A stretch of DNA of 64,000 nucleotides from Achromobacter anxifer (GTDB lineage: Bacteria > Pseudomonadota > Gammaproteobacteria > Burkholderiales > Burkholderiaceae_B). Position numbers and translations under genes: made by a program. The stretch is taken from positions 62,001 through 126,000 of the forward strand of contig NZ_CAHLAR010000004.1 of assembly GCF_903652925.1 (NCBI RefSeq), written 5' to 3'. Shown here in pieces: positions 53,259 through 64,000 of the stretch; position 1 is the first letter of the stretch, and each line of letters opens with the position of its first letter. The notes under the pieces are model-generated. The model was not told where the DNA came from. It searched no databases and saw nothing but the letters and a program-made list of their open reading frames with translations.

Positions 53259-53282
53259 TTAATTAAATTATTAATTAATTAA
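53259..53282. promoter_or_regulatory. Candidate TetR operator
   Basis: Repeated TTAATTAA palindromes at 53259-53266, 53271-53278 and 53275-53282 form an almost symmetric AT-only block in otherwise GC-rich DNA, directly upstream of the TetR start. Suited to a TetR dimer and overlapping the promoter. Confidence 0.55.
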
Positions 53283-53416
53283 AAGAGGGGCGGCCTTCAG
53301 GGTTACGCGGCGGATGCGCCGGCTTAGATGGTGTAATTGGTCGGAACCCCCCCATCCCGCCGCCCGGGCCGTGCCCGCAGCCCTCGGGCGGCTTCCTTGC
53401 AGGAGGCTGGACCGTC

Positions 53417-54466
53417 ATGCCGCAATCGTCTTCCATCAACCGCCGCATCGTGCTTGCCGCGCGCCCGCAGGGCGAGCCGGCCGACAGCGATTTCCGCCTG
53501 GAAACCGGCGAGGTGCCCCAGCCCGGCCCCGGCCAGGTGCTGTTGCGCACCGTGTACCTGTCGCTCGATCCGTATATGCGCGGCCGCATGAGCGACGCGC
53601 CGTCCTATGCCGAACCCGTGCAGGTCGGCGCGCCCATGGTGGGCGGGACGGTGACCCGGGTCGAGGCCTCCAACCGCCCAGATTACCGACCGGGCGAGTG
53701 GGTGCTGGCGCAGTCCGGCTGGCAGGACTATGCCGTGTCGGACGGCAGCGGCCTGCTGCGCCTGGGGCCTGATCCCGAGCATCCGTCCTATTCGCTGGGC
53801 GTGCTGGGCATGCCAGGCTTCACCGGCTACATGGGCTTGCTGGACATCGGCCAGCCCAAGGCCGGCGAAACCGTGGTGGTGGCCGCGGCCAGCGGCGCGG
53901 TGGGGGCGGTGGTCGGGCAGATCGCCAAGATCCACGGCTGCAAGGTGGTGGGCATTGCCGGCGGCGCCGACAAGTGCCGCTATGCGGTCGAGGAGCTGGG
54001 CTTTGACGATTGCCTGGACCACAAGGCGCCCGACCTGCCGGGCCGGCTGGCGCGCGCCGTGCCGCAAGGCATCGACGTGTACTTCGAAAACGTGGGCGGC
54101 GCGGTCTTCGACGCGGTGCTGCCGCTGCTGAATCCGCGCGCGCGGGTGCCGGTGTGCGGGCTGATCTCCGCCTATAACGCCACCAGCCAGCCCCAGGGGC
54201 CGGACCGCCTGGGACTGCTGATGCGCACCATCCTGACCAAGCGGCTCAAGGTGCAGGGCTTCATCATCTTCAACGAGTACGCGCACCGCTACGGCGAATT
54301 CCGCGAGGCGATGGAAGGCCTGATCAAGCAAGGCCGCATCAAGTACCGCGAAGACGTGGTCGAAGGGCTTGAGAACGCGCCGCGCGGCCTGATCGGGCTG
54401 CTCAGGGGCGAAAACGCCGGCAAGCGCATCGTGCGCGTCGGCCCGGACGAAAGGAGCGCCACATGA
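53417..54466 (+). CDS. NADP-dependent oxidoreductase, CurA/leukotriene-reductase type
   Basis: 349 residues, zinc-free MDR. VYLSLDPYMRGRMSD and YAEPVQVGAPMVGGTVTRVEAS are the family N-terminal blocks; the NADPH-binding motif is VVVAAASGAVGAVVGQIAKIHGCKVVGIAGGADK, and YFENVGGAVFDAVLPLL follows. Reduces alpha,beta-unsaturated ketones or aldehydes. The stop overlaps the next gene by four bases. Confidence 0.92.
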   Translation: MPQSSSINRRIVLAARPQGEPADSDFRLETGEVPQPGPGQVLLRTVYLSLDPYMRGRMSDAPSYAEPVQVGAPMVGGTVTRVEASNRPDYRPGEWVLAQSGWQDYAVSDGSGLLRLGPDPEHPSYSLGVLGMPGFTGYMGLLDIGQPKAGETVVVAAASGAVGAVVGQIAKIHGCKVVGIAGGADKCRYAVEELGFDDCLDHKAPDLPGRLARAVPQGIDVYFENVGGAVFDAVLPLLNPRARVPVCGLISAYNATSQPQGPDRLGLLMRTILTKRLKVQGFIIFNEYAHRYGEFREAMEGLIKQGRIKYREDVVEGLENAPRGLIGLLRGENAGKRIVRVGPDERSAT

Positions 54467-55143
54467 ACATCCTGATCGTGCTGACTTCCCACGACACGCT
54501 GGGCAACACCGGCCGCAAGACCGGCTTCTGGCTGGAGGAATTCGCCGCGCCGTACTATGCGTTCCTCGATGCGGGCGCCACGCTCACGCTGGCTTCGCCG
54601 GCGGGCGGCCAGCCGCCGCTGGATCCCAAGAGCGACGATCCCGACGCGCAGACCGACGACACGCGCCGCTTCCGGCAGGATCCGCAGGCGCAGCAGCAAC
54701 TGGCCGCCACGCTGCCGCTGGCGCAGGTGCAGGCCGCCGACTACGACGCCGTCTTCTATCCTGGCGGCCATGGCCCGCTATGGGACCTGGCGGAAGATCC
54801 GAAATCGGTTGCGCTGATCGAAACCATGCTGGCCGCGGGCAAGCCCGTGGCCGCCGTATGCCATGCGCCCGGCGTGCTGAGGCACGCCAAGACCGCCGAC
54901 GGCAAGCCGCTGGTGCAGGGCAGGCAGGTGACGGGTTTTTCCAACGCGGAAGAGGCGGCGGTGCAATTGAGCGACGTGGTGCCGTTCCTGGTCGAGGACG
55001 AACTGAAGCAGCTGGGCGGGCTATACACCAGCGGTCCTGACTGGCAGCCGCACGTGGTCAGCGATGGCCTGCTGGTCACGGGCCAGAATCCGGCCTCGTC
55101 CGTGGGCGTGGCCAACGCCTTGCTGGAACGCCTGAAAGACTGA
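54463..55143 (+). CDS. DJ-1/PfpI-family glutamine amidotransferase-like protein
   Basis: 226 residues. MNILIVLTSHDTLGNTGRKTGFWLEEFAAPYYAF is typical of the Hsp31/YhbO-like clade; E26 and C133 (AAVCHAPGVL) form the nucleophile elbow. Family functions include glyoxalase III or chaperone activity against reactive carbonyls, which fits co-translation with a carbonyl/alkene reductase. Confidence 0.9.
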   Translation: MNILIVLTSHDTLGNTGRKTGFWLEEFAAPYYAFLDAGATLTLASPAGGQPPLDPKSDDPDAQTDDTRRFRQDPQAQQQLAATLPLAQVQAADYDAVFYPGGHGPLWDLAEDPKSVALIETMLAAGKPVAAVCHAPGVLRHAKTADGKPLVQGRQVTGFSNAEEAAVQLSDVVPFLVEDELKQLGGLYTSGPDWQPHVVSDGLLVTGQNPASSVGVANALLERLKD

Positions 55144-55300
55144 CCCGCGCAGCCCGGCCCCGGCTTCGTGTCACGCGCGCGGACGGGGCAGGGCCTGCAT
55201 CGCCGCAATGAACTCCATCTGATTGGCAAGAATCGCTGAGCAATGTGTCAGAATTGCGACCTTTTGCTACGGCGCAACGCGGTGTTTACGGCCTTGCGCG

Positions 55301-55906
55301 ATGACGATGCCTCCAGACGTACCCGAATATCCAGAAGGCTCCTGCGTGGCGGCCTTGTTCGCCGCCATGCGGGCGCGCGATGCGGCCACCGGCCGCCATT
55401 CCGAAAGAGTCGTTGCACTGAGCGTGGCCCTGGCCCGGGCCTGCGGCCTGCCGGAATCCGAACAGGAGGCGGTCGCCGTCGCCGCCAGGCTGCACGACAT
55501 CGGCAAGATCGGCACGCCGGACCGCGTGCTGTATTCCCCCAAGCGGCTGGACAAGGACGACTGGGAAATCATGAAGGCGCACGCCGCGGCCGGCGCCGAC
55601 ATCATCATGCACAGCGATATCCCGCAGCGCGAACTGATCGCGCAAGCGGTGCGCCATCATCACGAACACTACGACGGTTCGGGCTATCCGGCCGGTCTCT
55701 CGGGCGAGACCATTCCGCTGCATTCGCGCATCATCTCGCTGGCCGATTCCTATGACGCCCTGGGCGATGCGCGTCCGTACCACCCCGCGCGCACGCATGC
55801 GGAGATCCTGCGCATCATGAACCAGGAGGCCGGCGCAAAATGCGATCCGGCGCTGTTGCGCACGTTCGAAGCGATGATCCAGAAGAGCCCGCTAAGGGTT
55901 CCGTAG
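55301..55906 (+). CDS. HD-GYP domain phosphodiesterase
   Basis: 201 residues, almost all one HD-GYP domain. AARLHDIGKIGTPD carries the HD metal site, HHHEHYDGSGYPAGLSGETIP the GYP signature, and SLADSYDALGDARPYHPA the C-terminal block. HD-GYP proteins hydrolyse cyclic di-GMP. No receiver or sensor domain precedes it. Start ATG 55301 or 55307; an upstream frame extension to 55223 lacks support. Confidence 0.9.
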   Translation: MTMPPDVPEYPEGSCVAALFAAMRARDAATGRHSERVVALSVALARACGLPESEQEAVAVAARLHDIGKIGTPDRVLYSPKRLDKDDWEIMKAHAAAGADIIMHSDIPQRELIAQAVRHHHEHYDGSGYPAGLSGETIPLHSRIISLADSYDALGDARPYHPARTHAEILRIMNQEAGAKCDPALLRTFEAMIQKSPLRVP

Positions 55907-55966
55907 AAGAGGGCAGCGCGAGAGGACCCGCTGTCCTCAAGCGCAACCCATCGAGATCCGGCCGCG

Positions 55967-57574
55967 TTATTTCAGCCGGTAATTCGCCGCCACCACCGCC
56001 AGGTCCTGCAGCGTGCGCTGCTGCCAGGCGGCGTCATGACCCAGCTCTTCGGCCAGGATGCGGGCCACTTCGGGCGCCGCCAGCATGGCGGCTTCGCTGT
56101 CCAGGAACAGGGCGCGGTTGCGCCGCGCCAGCACGTCCTCGGCGCTGCGCGCCAGTTCGTAGCGGGCGGCGAAGCGCACATGCGCTTCGGACAGGCCGCT
56201 GCTCTTGACCAGCATGCGGTCCGCGCCCGGCAACGCCTTCAGGGCGGGCAGGTCGCTGCCGTAGTAGCTGTCCGGCGTGCCGGCATGCTCCTGCGACGGC
56301 GCCAGGCCCGCCGCGCCATGCAGCGGCAGCGATTCGGTGCGGCAGCTGGCCTGCGTCAGCAACTGGTGCTGGATCGCCGTGTCCACCACGTCTTGCGCCA
56401 TGCGTCGGTAGGTGGTCCATTTGCCGCCGGTGACGGTCACCAGGCCGGCCTTGGACACCAGGATCGTGTGCTCGCGCGAGAGCGACTTGGTGGAGGCTTC
56501 GCCCGTGGCCTTGACCAGCGGACGCAGCCCCGCCCAGACGCTGGTGACGTCGTCGCGCGTGGGCTTGCGGCTGAGATAGCGCGCCGCGGTGCTCAGGATG
56601 AAATCCACGTCCTGCGCGCCAGCCTGCGGATCCAGCGGCAGGTCGTCGCGCGGCGTGTCGGTGGTGCCGACGATGGTGTGGCCGTTCCATGGCACCACGA
56701 ACAGCACGCGGCCGTCGTCGGTCTTCGGAATCAGGATGGCGCGCTTGCCCGGCAGGAAATCCTGCGGCAAGGTCAGGTGCACGCCCTGGCTGGGTGCGAC
56801 CATGGTCTGCGCGTTCTTGTCTTCCATGCGCCGCACCGCGTCGACCCAGACGCCGGTGGCGTTGACCACGCAGCGCGCGCGTAGCGTGAAGCTGGCGCCG
56901 CCGATCGCGTCTTCGGCGGTCACGCCGTCGACCTTGCCGCCGGTCATGGTCAGGCCGGTGGCGCGCATGTAGTTGACCGCGGTGCCGCCCAGGTCGAACA
57001 GCGTGCGCATCAGGCTGACCGCCAGGCGCGCATCGTCGAACTGGCCGTCGTAATACAGCACGCCGCCCTTGAGGTTCTTGCCCTGCACGTTCTCGGCCAG
57101 GGTGGGCGCGTTGGCCAGCGTGTCGCGGCGCGACAGCCAGCGGCTGGGCGACAGGTTCAGCTTGCCGGCCAGCATGTCGTACATCTTCAGGCCGATGCCG
57201 TAGAAGGGCTGGTCGAACAGGTTGTAGGCCGGCACCACGAAGCCCAGCGGCCACACCAGGTGCGGCGCGTTGCGGTTGAGCAGGCCGCGTTCATGCAGCG
57301 CTTCGCGCACCAGGCTGACGTTGCCTTGCGCCAGGTAGCGCACGCCGCCGTGCACCAGCTTGGTGGCCTTGCTGGACGTGCCCTTGGCGAAGTCCGCGCC
57401 TTCGATCAGCAGGGTGCGATAGCCGCGCGAGGCGGCATCGACGGCGGTGCCCAGGCCCGTGGCGCCGCCGCCGATGACGATCACGTCCCAGGAATGCGTG
57501 TTGTCCAGCGTGTTCAGGAGACGGTTGCGGTCGGGCGGGGCGACGGAGGCTAGCGGTTGGTTCATGGGATTCAA
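55967..57574 (-). CDS. glpD: Aerobic glycerol-3-phosphate dehydrogenase GlpD
   Basis: 535 residues, normal for GlpD. FAD motif GGGATG at 35-40 in DVIVIGGGATGLGTAVDAAS, then GTSSKATKLVHGGVRYLAQG and TSVWAGLRPLVKA. Membrane-associated flavoenzyme that oxidises glycerol-3-phosphate to dihydroxyacetone phosphate and passes electrons to quinone. Its start overlaps glpR by four bases. The importer operon is divergent from the pair. Confidence 0.95.
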   Translation of the reverse strand: MNPMNQPLASVAPPDRNRLLNTLDNTHSWDVIVIGGGATGLGTAVDAASRGYRTLLIEGADFAKGTSSKATKLVHGGVRYLAQGNVSLVREALHERGLLNRNAPHLVWPLGFVVPAYNLFDQPFYGIGLKMYDMLAGKLNLSPSRWLSRRDTLANAPTLAENVQGKNLKGGVLYYDGQFDDARLAVSLMRTLFDLGGTAVNYMRATGLTMTGGKVDGVTAEDAIGGASFTLRARCVVNATGVWVDAVRRMEDKNAQTMVAPSQGVHLTLPQDFLPGKRAILIPKTDDGRVLFVVPWNGHTIVGTTDTPRDDLPLDPQAGAQDVDFILSTAARYLSRKPTRDDVTSVWAGLRPLVKATGEASTKSLSREHTILVSKAGLVTVTGGKWTTYRRMAQDVVDTAIQHQLLTQASCRTESLPLHGAAGLAPSQEHAGTPDSYYGSDLPALKALPGADRMLVKSSGLSEAHVRFAARYELARSAEDVLARRNRALFLDSEAAMLAAPEVARILAEELGHDAAWQQRTLQDLAVVAANYRLK

Positions 57575-58362
57575 GGTGTTTGCTTCAAGGTGTTCGGGGC
57601 TGCCGCGACATCGCAGCGCACGCCGGCGTCCAGCAGGACCTGGGCCAGCGGCTCTTGCGGATGCGCATCGGTAAAGAACCGGTCGATTTGCGAGATGTGC
57701 GCCAGTTCCACCATGGCCTGGCGCTTGAATTTGCTGCTGTCGGCGGCCAGCCAGACTTCGCGCGACTGTTCGATGATGGTGCGCGCCACGCGCACTTCGC
57801 GGAAGTCGTAGTCGCGCAGCGTGCCGTCGGCCTCGATGCCGGAAATGCCGATCAGGCCGATATCGACCTTGAACTGGCGGATGAAGTCCATGGTGGCTTC
57901 GCCGACGATGCCGCGGTCGCGCGAACGCACCACGCCGCCGGCCACGATGACTTCGCAGTCCGGGTTGTCCGAAAGAATGTCCGCGACGTGCAGATTGTTG
58001 GTGATGACGCGCAGGCCGCGGTGGCGCAGCAGGGCGCGCGCGATGGCCTCGGTGGTGGTGCCGATGTTCAGGATCAGCGAACAGCCGTCGGGCACGGCGC
58101 GCGCCACGGCTTCGGCGATGCGTTGCTTGCCGGCCGCGTGCAGACCCTGGCGCTTGCGGTAGGCGATGTTCTCGATGGTCGACGCTTCGATGCGCACGCC
58201 GCCATGGAAGCGCGACAGCAGGCCGGCTTCGGAGAGGATGTTGACGTCCCGCCGCACGGTTTGCAGCGTGACGTCAAAGCGCTTGGCGAGTTCCTCGATC
58301 GAGGCCGAGCCTTGGGCTCGCACCATCTCGATCAAGGCGCTCTGTCTGGGGTTCAGTGTCAT
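57571..58362 (-). CDS. glpR: DeoR-family glycerol-3-phosphate regulator GlpR
   Basis: 263 residues. DeoR helix-turn-helix MTLNPRQSALIEMVRAQGSASIEELAKRFDVTLQTVRRDVNILSEAGLLSRFHGGV and the sugar-phosphate sensor domain (LNIGTTTEAIARAL, GLIGISGIEADGTLRDYD). Represses glpD and glp transport genes until glycerol-3-phosphate binds. Start at 58362 by comparison with DeoR proteins; divergent from glpS across about 210 bases of AT-rich regulatory DNA. Confidence 0.93.
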   Translation of the reverse strand: MTLNPRQSALIEMVRAQGSASIEELAKRFDVTLQTVRRDVNILSEAGLLSRFHGGVRIEASTIENIAYRKRQGLHAAGKQRIAEAVARAVPDGCSLILNIGTTTEAIARALLRHRGLRVITNNLHVADILSDNPDCEVIVAGGVVRSRDRGIVGEATMDFIRQFKVDIGLIGISGIEADGTLRDYDFREVRVARTIIEQSREVWLAADSSKFKRQAMVELAHISQIDRFFTDAHPQEPLAQVLLDAGVRCDVAAAPNTLKQTP

Positions 58363-58383
58363 GTTCACATCATAAAACAACAA

Positions 58384-58428
58384 AAGCGAAAAATATTGTC
58401 GCACTGCAAGATTGTTTTTTGTTCGCTT
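58384..58428. promoter_or_regulatory. Candidate GlpR operator region
   Basis: AAGCGAA (58384-58390) and TTCGCTT (58422-58428) form an inverted repeat with further TTCG/CGAA half-sites nearby (for example near 58450), in the AT-rich gap between glpR and glpS. GlpR operators in other bacteria contain TTCG/CGAA half-sites. Exact sites are not resolved. Confidence 0.45.
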
Positions 58429-58572
58429 CTTGAGTAAAACGCACAAAAAACGAAAGCTATCTGAAAGAGTATGCTCATCCTGCCGTTCGCTCGAAGGCAG
58501 GCCGAGCCGCTGTACCGAATACCGAAGTTCGCCCGATTAATCAGGGACGTATTGGTAGGTAGAGGAGACCAG

Positions 58573-59658
58573 ATGCAGCTGAACCTGGACAGGATAGGTT
58601 TGCGAGCCGGCTCGCAGACGCACCTGTATCCCATGAGCCTGGCCCCGGTGGCGGGCGCCATGACGGTGTTGCTGGGGGCCACCCTGGCGGGCAAGACCTC
58701 GCTGATGCGCATCATGGCCGGGCTGGACCGGCCCACCGAGGGCCGGGTGCTGGCCGACGGCGTCGACGTGACCGGCGTGCCGGTACGGCAGCGCAACGTC
58801 GCCATGGTGTACCAGCAGTTCATCAACTATCCGTCCATGTCGGTCTACGACAACATCGCCTCGCCGCTGAAGCTGCGCGGGGCGGGGGACATCCGCGAAA
58901 CAGTCCGATCCATGGCAGCGCGGCTGCACATCGATCATTTGCTGGAACGCTATCCCGCCGAGCTGTCCGGCGGGCAGCAGCAACGGGTGGCGCTGGCGCG
59001 GGCCCTGGCCAAGGACGCGCCGCTGATCCTGCTGGACGAACCGCTGGTCAACCTGGACTACAAGCTGCGCGAGGAATTGCGCGACGAGCTTTCGGAATTG
59101 TTCGCCGAGGGGCGTTCCACGGTGGTCTATGCCACCACCGAACCGGGCGAAGCCCTGTTGCTGGGAGGCCACACGGCCGTGCTGGACGCCGGCGAGCTGC
59201 TGCAATACGGACCGACCGCCGAGGTCTTCCACCGGCCCAATTCCATCCGGGTGGCGCGCGCCTTCAGCGATCCGCCCATGAACCTGTTCCCGGCCCGCCG
59301 CACGGCATCCGGCTTCGTGCTGCAGGGCGAGCTGGCGGTGGAGCGCGCGCTGCCGCAGGACGCCGGCGCGGAGCTCACCGCCGGCCTGCGCGCCGGCGCC
59401 CTGGACGTGGAGCCGCGGCCTGGCCACATCGGCCTGCCCGGCGTGGTGAAGCTGGCCGAGATCTCCGGGTCCGACACCTACGTGCATGCGCGGACGGCAG
59501 CGGGCGACGTGGTGGCGCAGCTGCCCGGCGTCCACCGCTACACGCTGGATCAGCGCCTGCAGCTGTACTTCGATCCGGCCCAGACCTACGCCTTCGGCGC
59601 GGGCGGCGCGCTGCTGGCGGCGCCGCGGCAGCCGGCGGGCGCGGGGGAGGCGGGCTGA
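58573..59658 (+). CDS. glpS: Glycerol-3-phosphate ABC importer ATPase GlpS
   Basis: 361 residues. Walker A GATLAGKT at 35-42, Q-loop VYQQFINYPSMSV, signature LSGGQQQR at 131-138, Walker B LILLDE at 151-156, and a MalK-like C-terminal OB domain. The H-loop is unusual: the motif reads ATTEPGEA, with T189 where His is expected. AGAGGAGA lies upstream. First gene of the six-gene importer operon, whose order matches rhizobial glpSTPQUV. Confidence 0.9.
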   Translation: MQLNLDRIGLRAGSQTHLYPMSLAPVAGAMTVLLGATLAGKTSLMRIMAGLDRPTEGRVLADGVDVTGVPVRQRNVAMVYQQFINYPSMSVYDNIASPLKLRGAGDIRETVRSMAARLHIDHLLERYPAELSGGQQQRVALARALAKDAPLILLDEPLVNLDYKLREELRDELSELFAEGRSTVVYATTEPGEALLLGGHTAVLDAGELLQYGPTAEVFHRPNSIRVARAFSDPPMNLFPARRTASGFVLQGELAVERALPQDAGAELTAGLRAGALDVEPRPGHIGLPGVVKLAEISGSDTYVHARTAAGDVVAQLPGVHRYTLDQRLQLYFDPAQTYAFGAGGALLAAPRQPAGAGEAG

Positions 59659-60742
59659 TGGCGCAGATCGAGCTGGACCTGTCCCATTCCTACGTCGCGC
59701 ATCCCAAGAACGACGAGGACTACGCGCTGCTGCCGCTGTCATTCACCTTCAAGGATGGCGGCGCCTATGCCTTGCTCGGGCCCTCGGGCTGCGGCAAGAC
59801 CACGCTGCTGAATTGCGTGTCCGGGCTGCTGCGGCCCTCGCATGGCCGCATCCTGTTCGACGGCCAGGACGTCACGGACAAGACGCCGCAGGCGCGCAAC
59901 ATCGCCCAGGTGTTCCAGTTTCCGGTGGTGTACGACACCATGACGGTTGCCGAGAATCTGGCCTTCCCGCTGCGCAATCGAGGCATGGCGCCCAAGCTCA
60001 TCCGCGAGCGGGTCGGCCGCATCGCCGAAATGCTGGAAATGTCCGCGGTGCTGGACCGCCGCGCCAGCGGCCTGACGGCGGACGCCAAGCAGAAGATCTC
60101 GCTGGGCCGCGGGCTGGTGCGCAGCGACGTGTCGGCCATCCTGTTCGATGAACCGCTGACCGTCATCGACCCGCAGCTCAAATGGGAACTGCGGCGCAAG
60201 CTCAAGGAAATCCACCACGAGTTCAAGCTGACCCTGATCTACGTCACGCACGACCAGACCGAGGCGCTGACCTTCGCCGACCAGGTCATGGTGATGGCGC
60301 GGGGCCGCGCCGTGCAGGTGGGCTCGGCGGACGACCTGTTCGAGCGGCCGGCGCATACCTTCGTGGGCCATTTCATCGGCTCGCCCGGCATGAACTTCCT
60401 GCCGGCGCAATGGCGCGACGGCGGCCTGGAAGTCGGCCGCAGCAGGGTGGCGGGCCTGGCGGAACCAATGGCGGCCACGCTGGCCGGCGCGGGGCCGGTG
60501 AAGCTGGGCGTGCGTCCGGAGTACCTGCGCATCGCCGAGCCGGGCGCGCCCGGCGCCGTGCCCATGCGCGTGGACCGCGTGCAGGACGTGGGCACGTACA
60601 CACTGCTGGTGGCGGATTTCGAGGGCACGCCCGTGCGCGCCAGGTTGGGCAGCAACGTGGTCCCGGCCACGGCCGGCGGCACGGTCTGGTTGTCGGTGCT
60701 GAATCCGCACACCTGCTTCTACCGCGACGAGGAGCTGATCCG

Positions 60743-60746
<4 letters not shown>
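59658..60746 (+). CDS. glpT: Glycerol-3-phosphate ABC importer ATPase GlpT
   Basis: 362 residues. Walker A GPSGCGKT at 41-48, Walker B AILFDE near 160-165, H-loop YVTHDQTEAL with H198, and a C-terminal TOBE-type domain. The ABC signature is lost: LTADAKQ (139-145) stands where LSGGQ is normal. Start overlaps glpS by one base (TGATG). It should pair with GlpS as a heterodimer. This glpT is the rhizobial-type ATPase, not the E. coli antiporter of the same name. Confidence 0.9.
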
Positions 60747-62438
<1,692 letters not shown>

Positions 62439-62466
62439 CGACTGCGGATTCCAGGAGGGCTGCGCC

Positions 62467-62775
62467 ATGTTCAGCTGGATGGTATGGACCACACCCGTCG
62501 CCGTGTTCTTTTCCTGCATCGTCCTGATGCTGGTCGGCATGACGCTGTGGGAACTGAAAGCGCCCACGGTGGAGCGCAAGGGCTTCCTGCCCCTGCGCAC
62601 CACCCGCGGCGATCGTCTCTTCATCGGCCTGATGGCCGCGGCCTGGCTCAACCTGGCGTTCCTGGGGTTCGGCCAGAAGGCGACGGAATGGTTTTCCCTG
62701 GATGAGCCGCCATCGGTATGGATCAGCTTCATCGTCTCCATGCTGCTGCTCGCGCTCATCGTGCGTAAGGGGTAA
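62467..62775 (+). CDS. glpU: DUF2160 small membrane protein GlpU
   Basis: 102 residues with three membrane helices (about 8-28, 50-70, 83-98). RKGFLPLRTTRGDRLFIGLMAAAWLNLAFLG is typical of DUF2160. It is always encoded between the permeases and binding protein of this importer, and its role is unknown. AGGAGG lies upstream. Confidence 0.88.
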   Translation: MFSWMVWTTPVAVFFSCIVLMLVGMTLWELKAPTVERKGFLPLRTTRGDRLFIGLMAAAWLNLAFLGFGQKATEWFSLDEPPSVWISFIVSMLLLALIVRKG

Positions 62776-62897
62776 GGGCAGAAGAGGGGCGCAGACCCCT
62801 CGCGTATTCAAGCAGTGGTCAAGGACTATCGGCCAGCATCTTCCCCGGCCAGCGGTCCGCAGCAAACGATGGGGAAGACTTATCGAGGAGACAGGTC

Positions 62898-64000
<1,103 letters not shown>

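Overview
The window is high-GC DNA from a betaproteobacterium. Coding density, a Bug-family (tripartite tricarboxylate transporter) binding protein, many LysR/IclR regulators, an imuA-imuB-dnaE2 cassette and a Rhizobium-style glpSTPQUV glycerol-3-phosphate importer together suggest an Alcaligenaceae chromosome of the Achromobacter/Bordetella type. This is inferred from gene content only, not from an rRNA or a database match. About 64 protein genes are supported. I saw no rRNA, tRNA or CRISPR array.

Left part (1-8700) is accessory in character. It holds a small membrane protein, an RlmN/Cfr-type radical SAM methyltransferase, two adjacent Hsp20 chaperones, a remnant of an IS630-type transposase with nested inverted repeats, and then a visibly AT-richer two-gene operon: a nuclease-like protein with a DUF4297/Cap4-type N-terminus followed by a HerA-type hexameric ATPase. 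The pair has the architecture of known HerA-associated anti-phage systems and is the best candidate for a notable system here. Degenerate non-coding DNA and a small ORF with an elaborate structured leader follow.

Middle part (8700-32000). First an operon of an RraA-like aldolase, an aminotransferase and a complete polar amino acid ABC importer (binding protein, two permeases, ATPase), followed by a LysR regulator; this could be a pathway for a 4-hydroxy-glutamate-type amino acid. Next come an I78-type lipoprotein, a LysR/SGNH-hydrolase divergent pair, the LexA-controlled mutasome imuA-imuB-dnaE2, a soluble chemoreceptor-like protein, an amino acid permease, a YpfH-type esterase coupled to an IclR regulator, and a convergent catabolic operon (internally duplicated protein, ThDP enzyme, Bug binding protein, SDR dehydrogenase) preceded by two identical palindromes.

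Right part (32000-58000) is rich in export and housekeeping genes: a MarR-FUSC-DUF1656-HlyD-OMF efflux operon, queD and queE, arfB, an ArsR-like repressor with an old yellow enzyme, a CPBP protease, a MAPEG protein, a glycerophosphodiesterase, an NRDE protein, a second FUSC protein, a YbaK-type deacylase, an atypical winged-helix response regulator, a TetR-HlyD-ABC-OMF drug efflux operon, a CurA-like reductase with a DJ-1/PfpI protein, and an HD-GYP protein.

Right end (56000-64000) is a glycerol-3-phosphate locus: glpR-glpD on the minus strand, divergent from glpS-glpT-glpP-glpQ-glpU-glpV on the plus strand. The binding protein glpV runs off the window.
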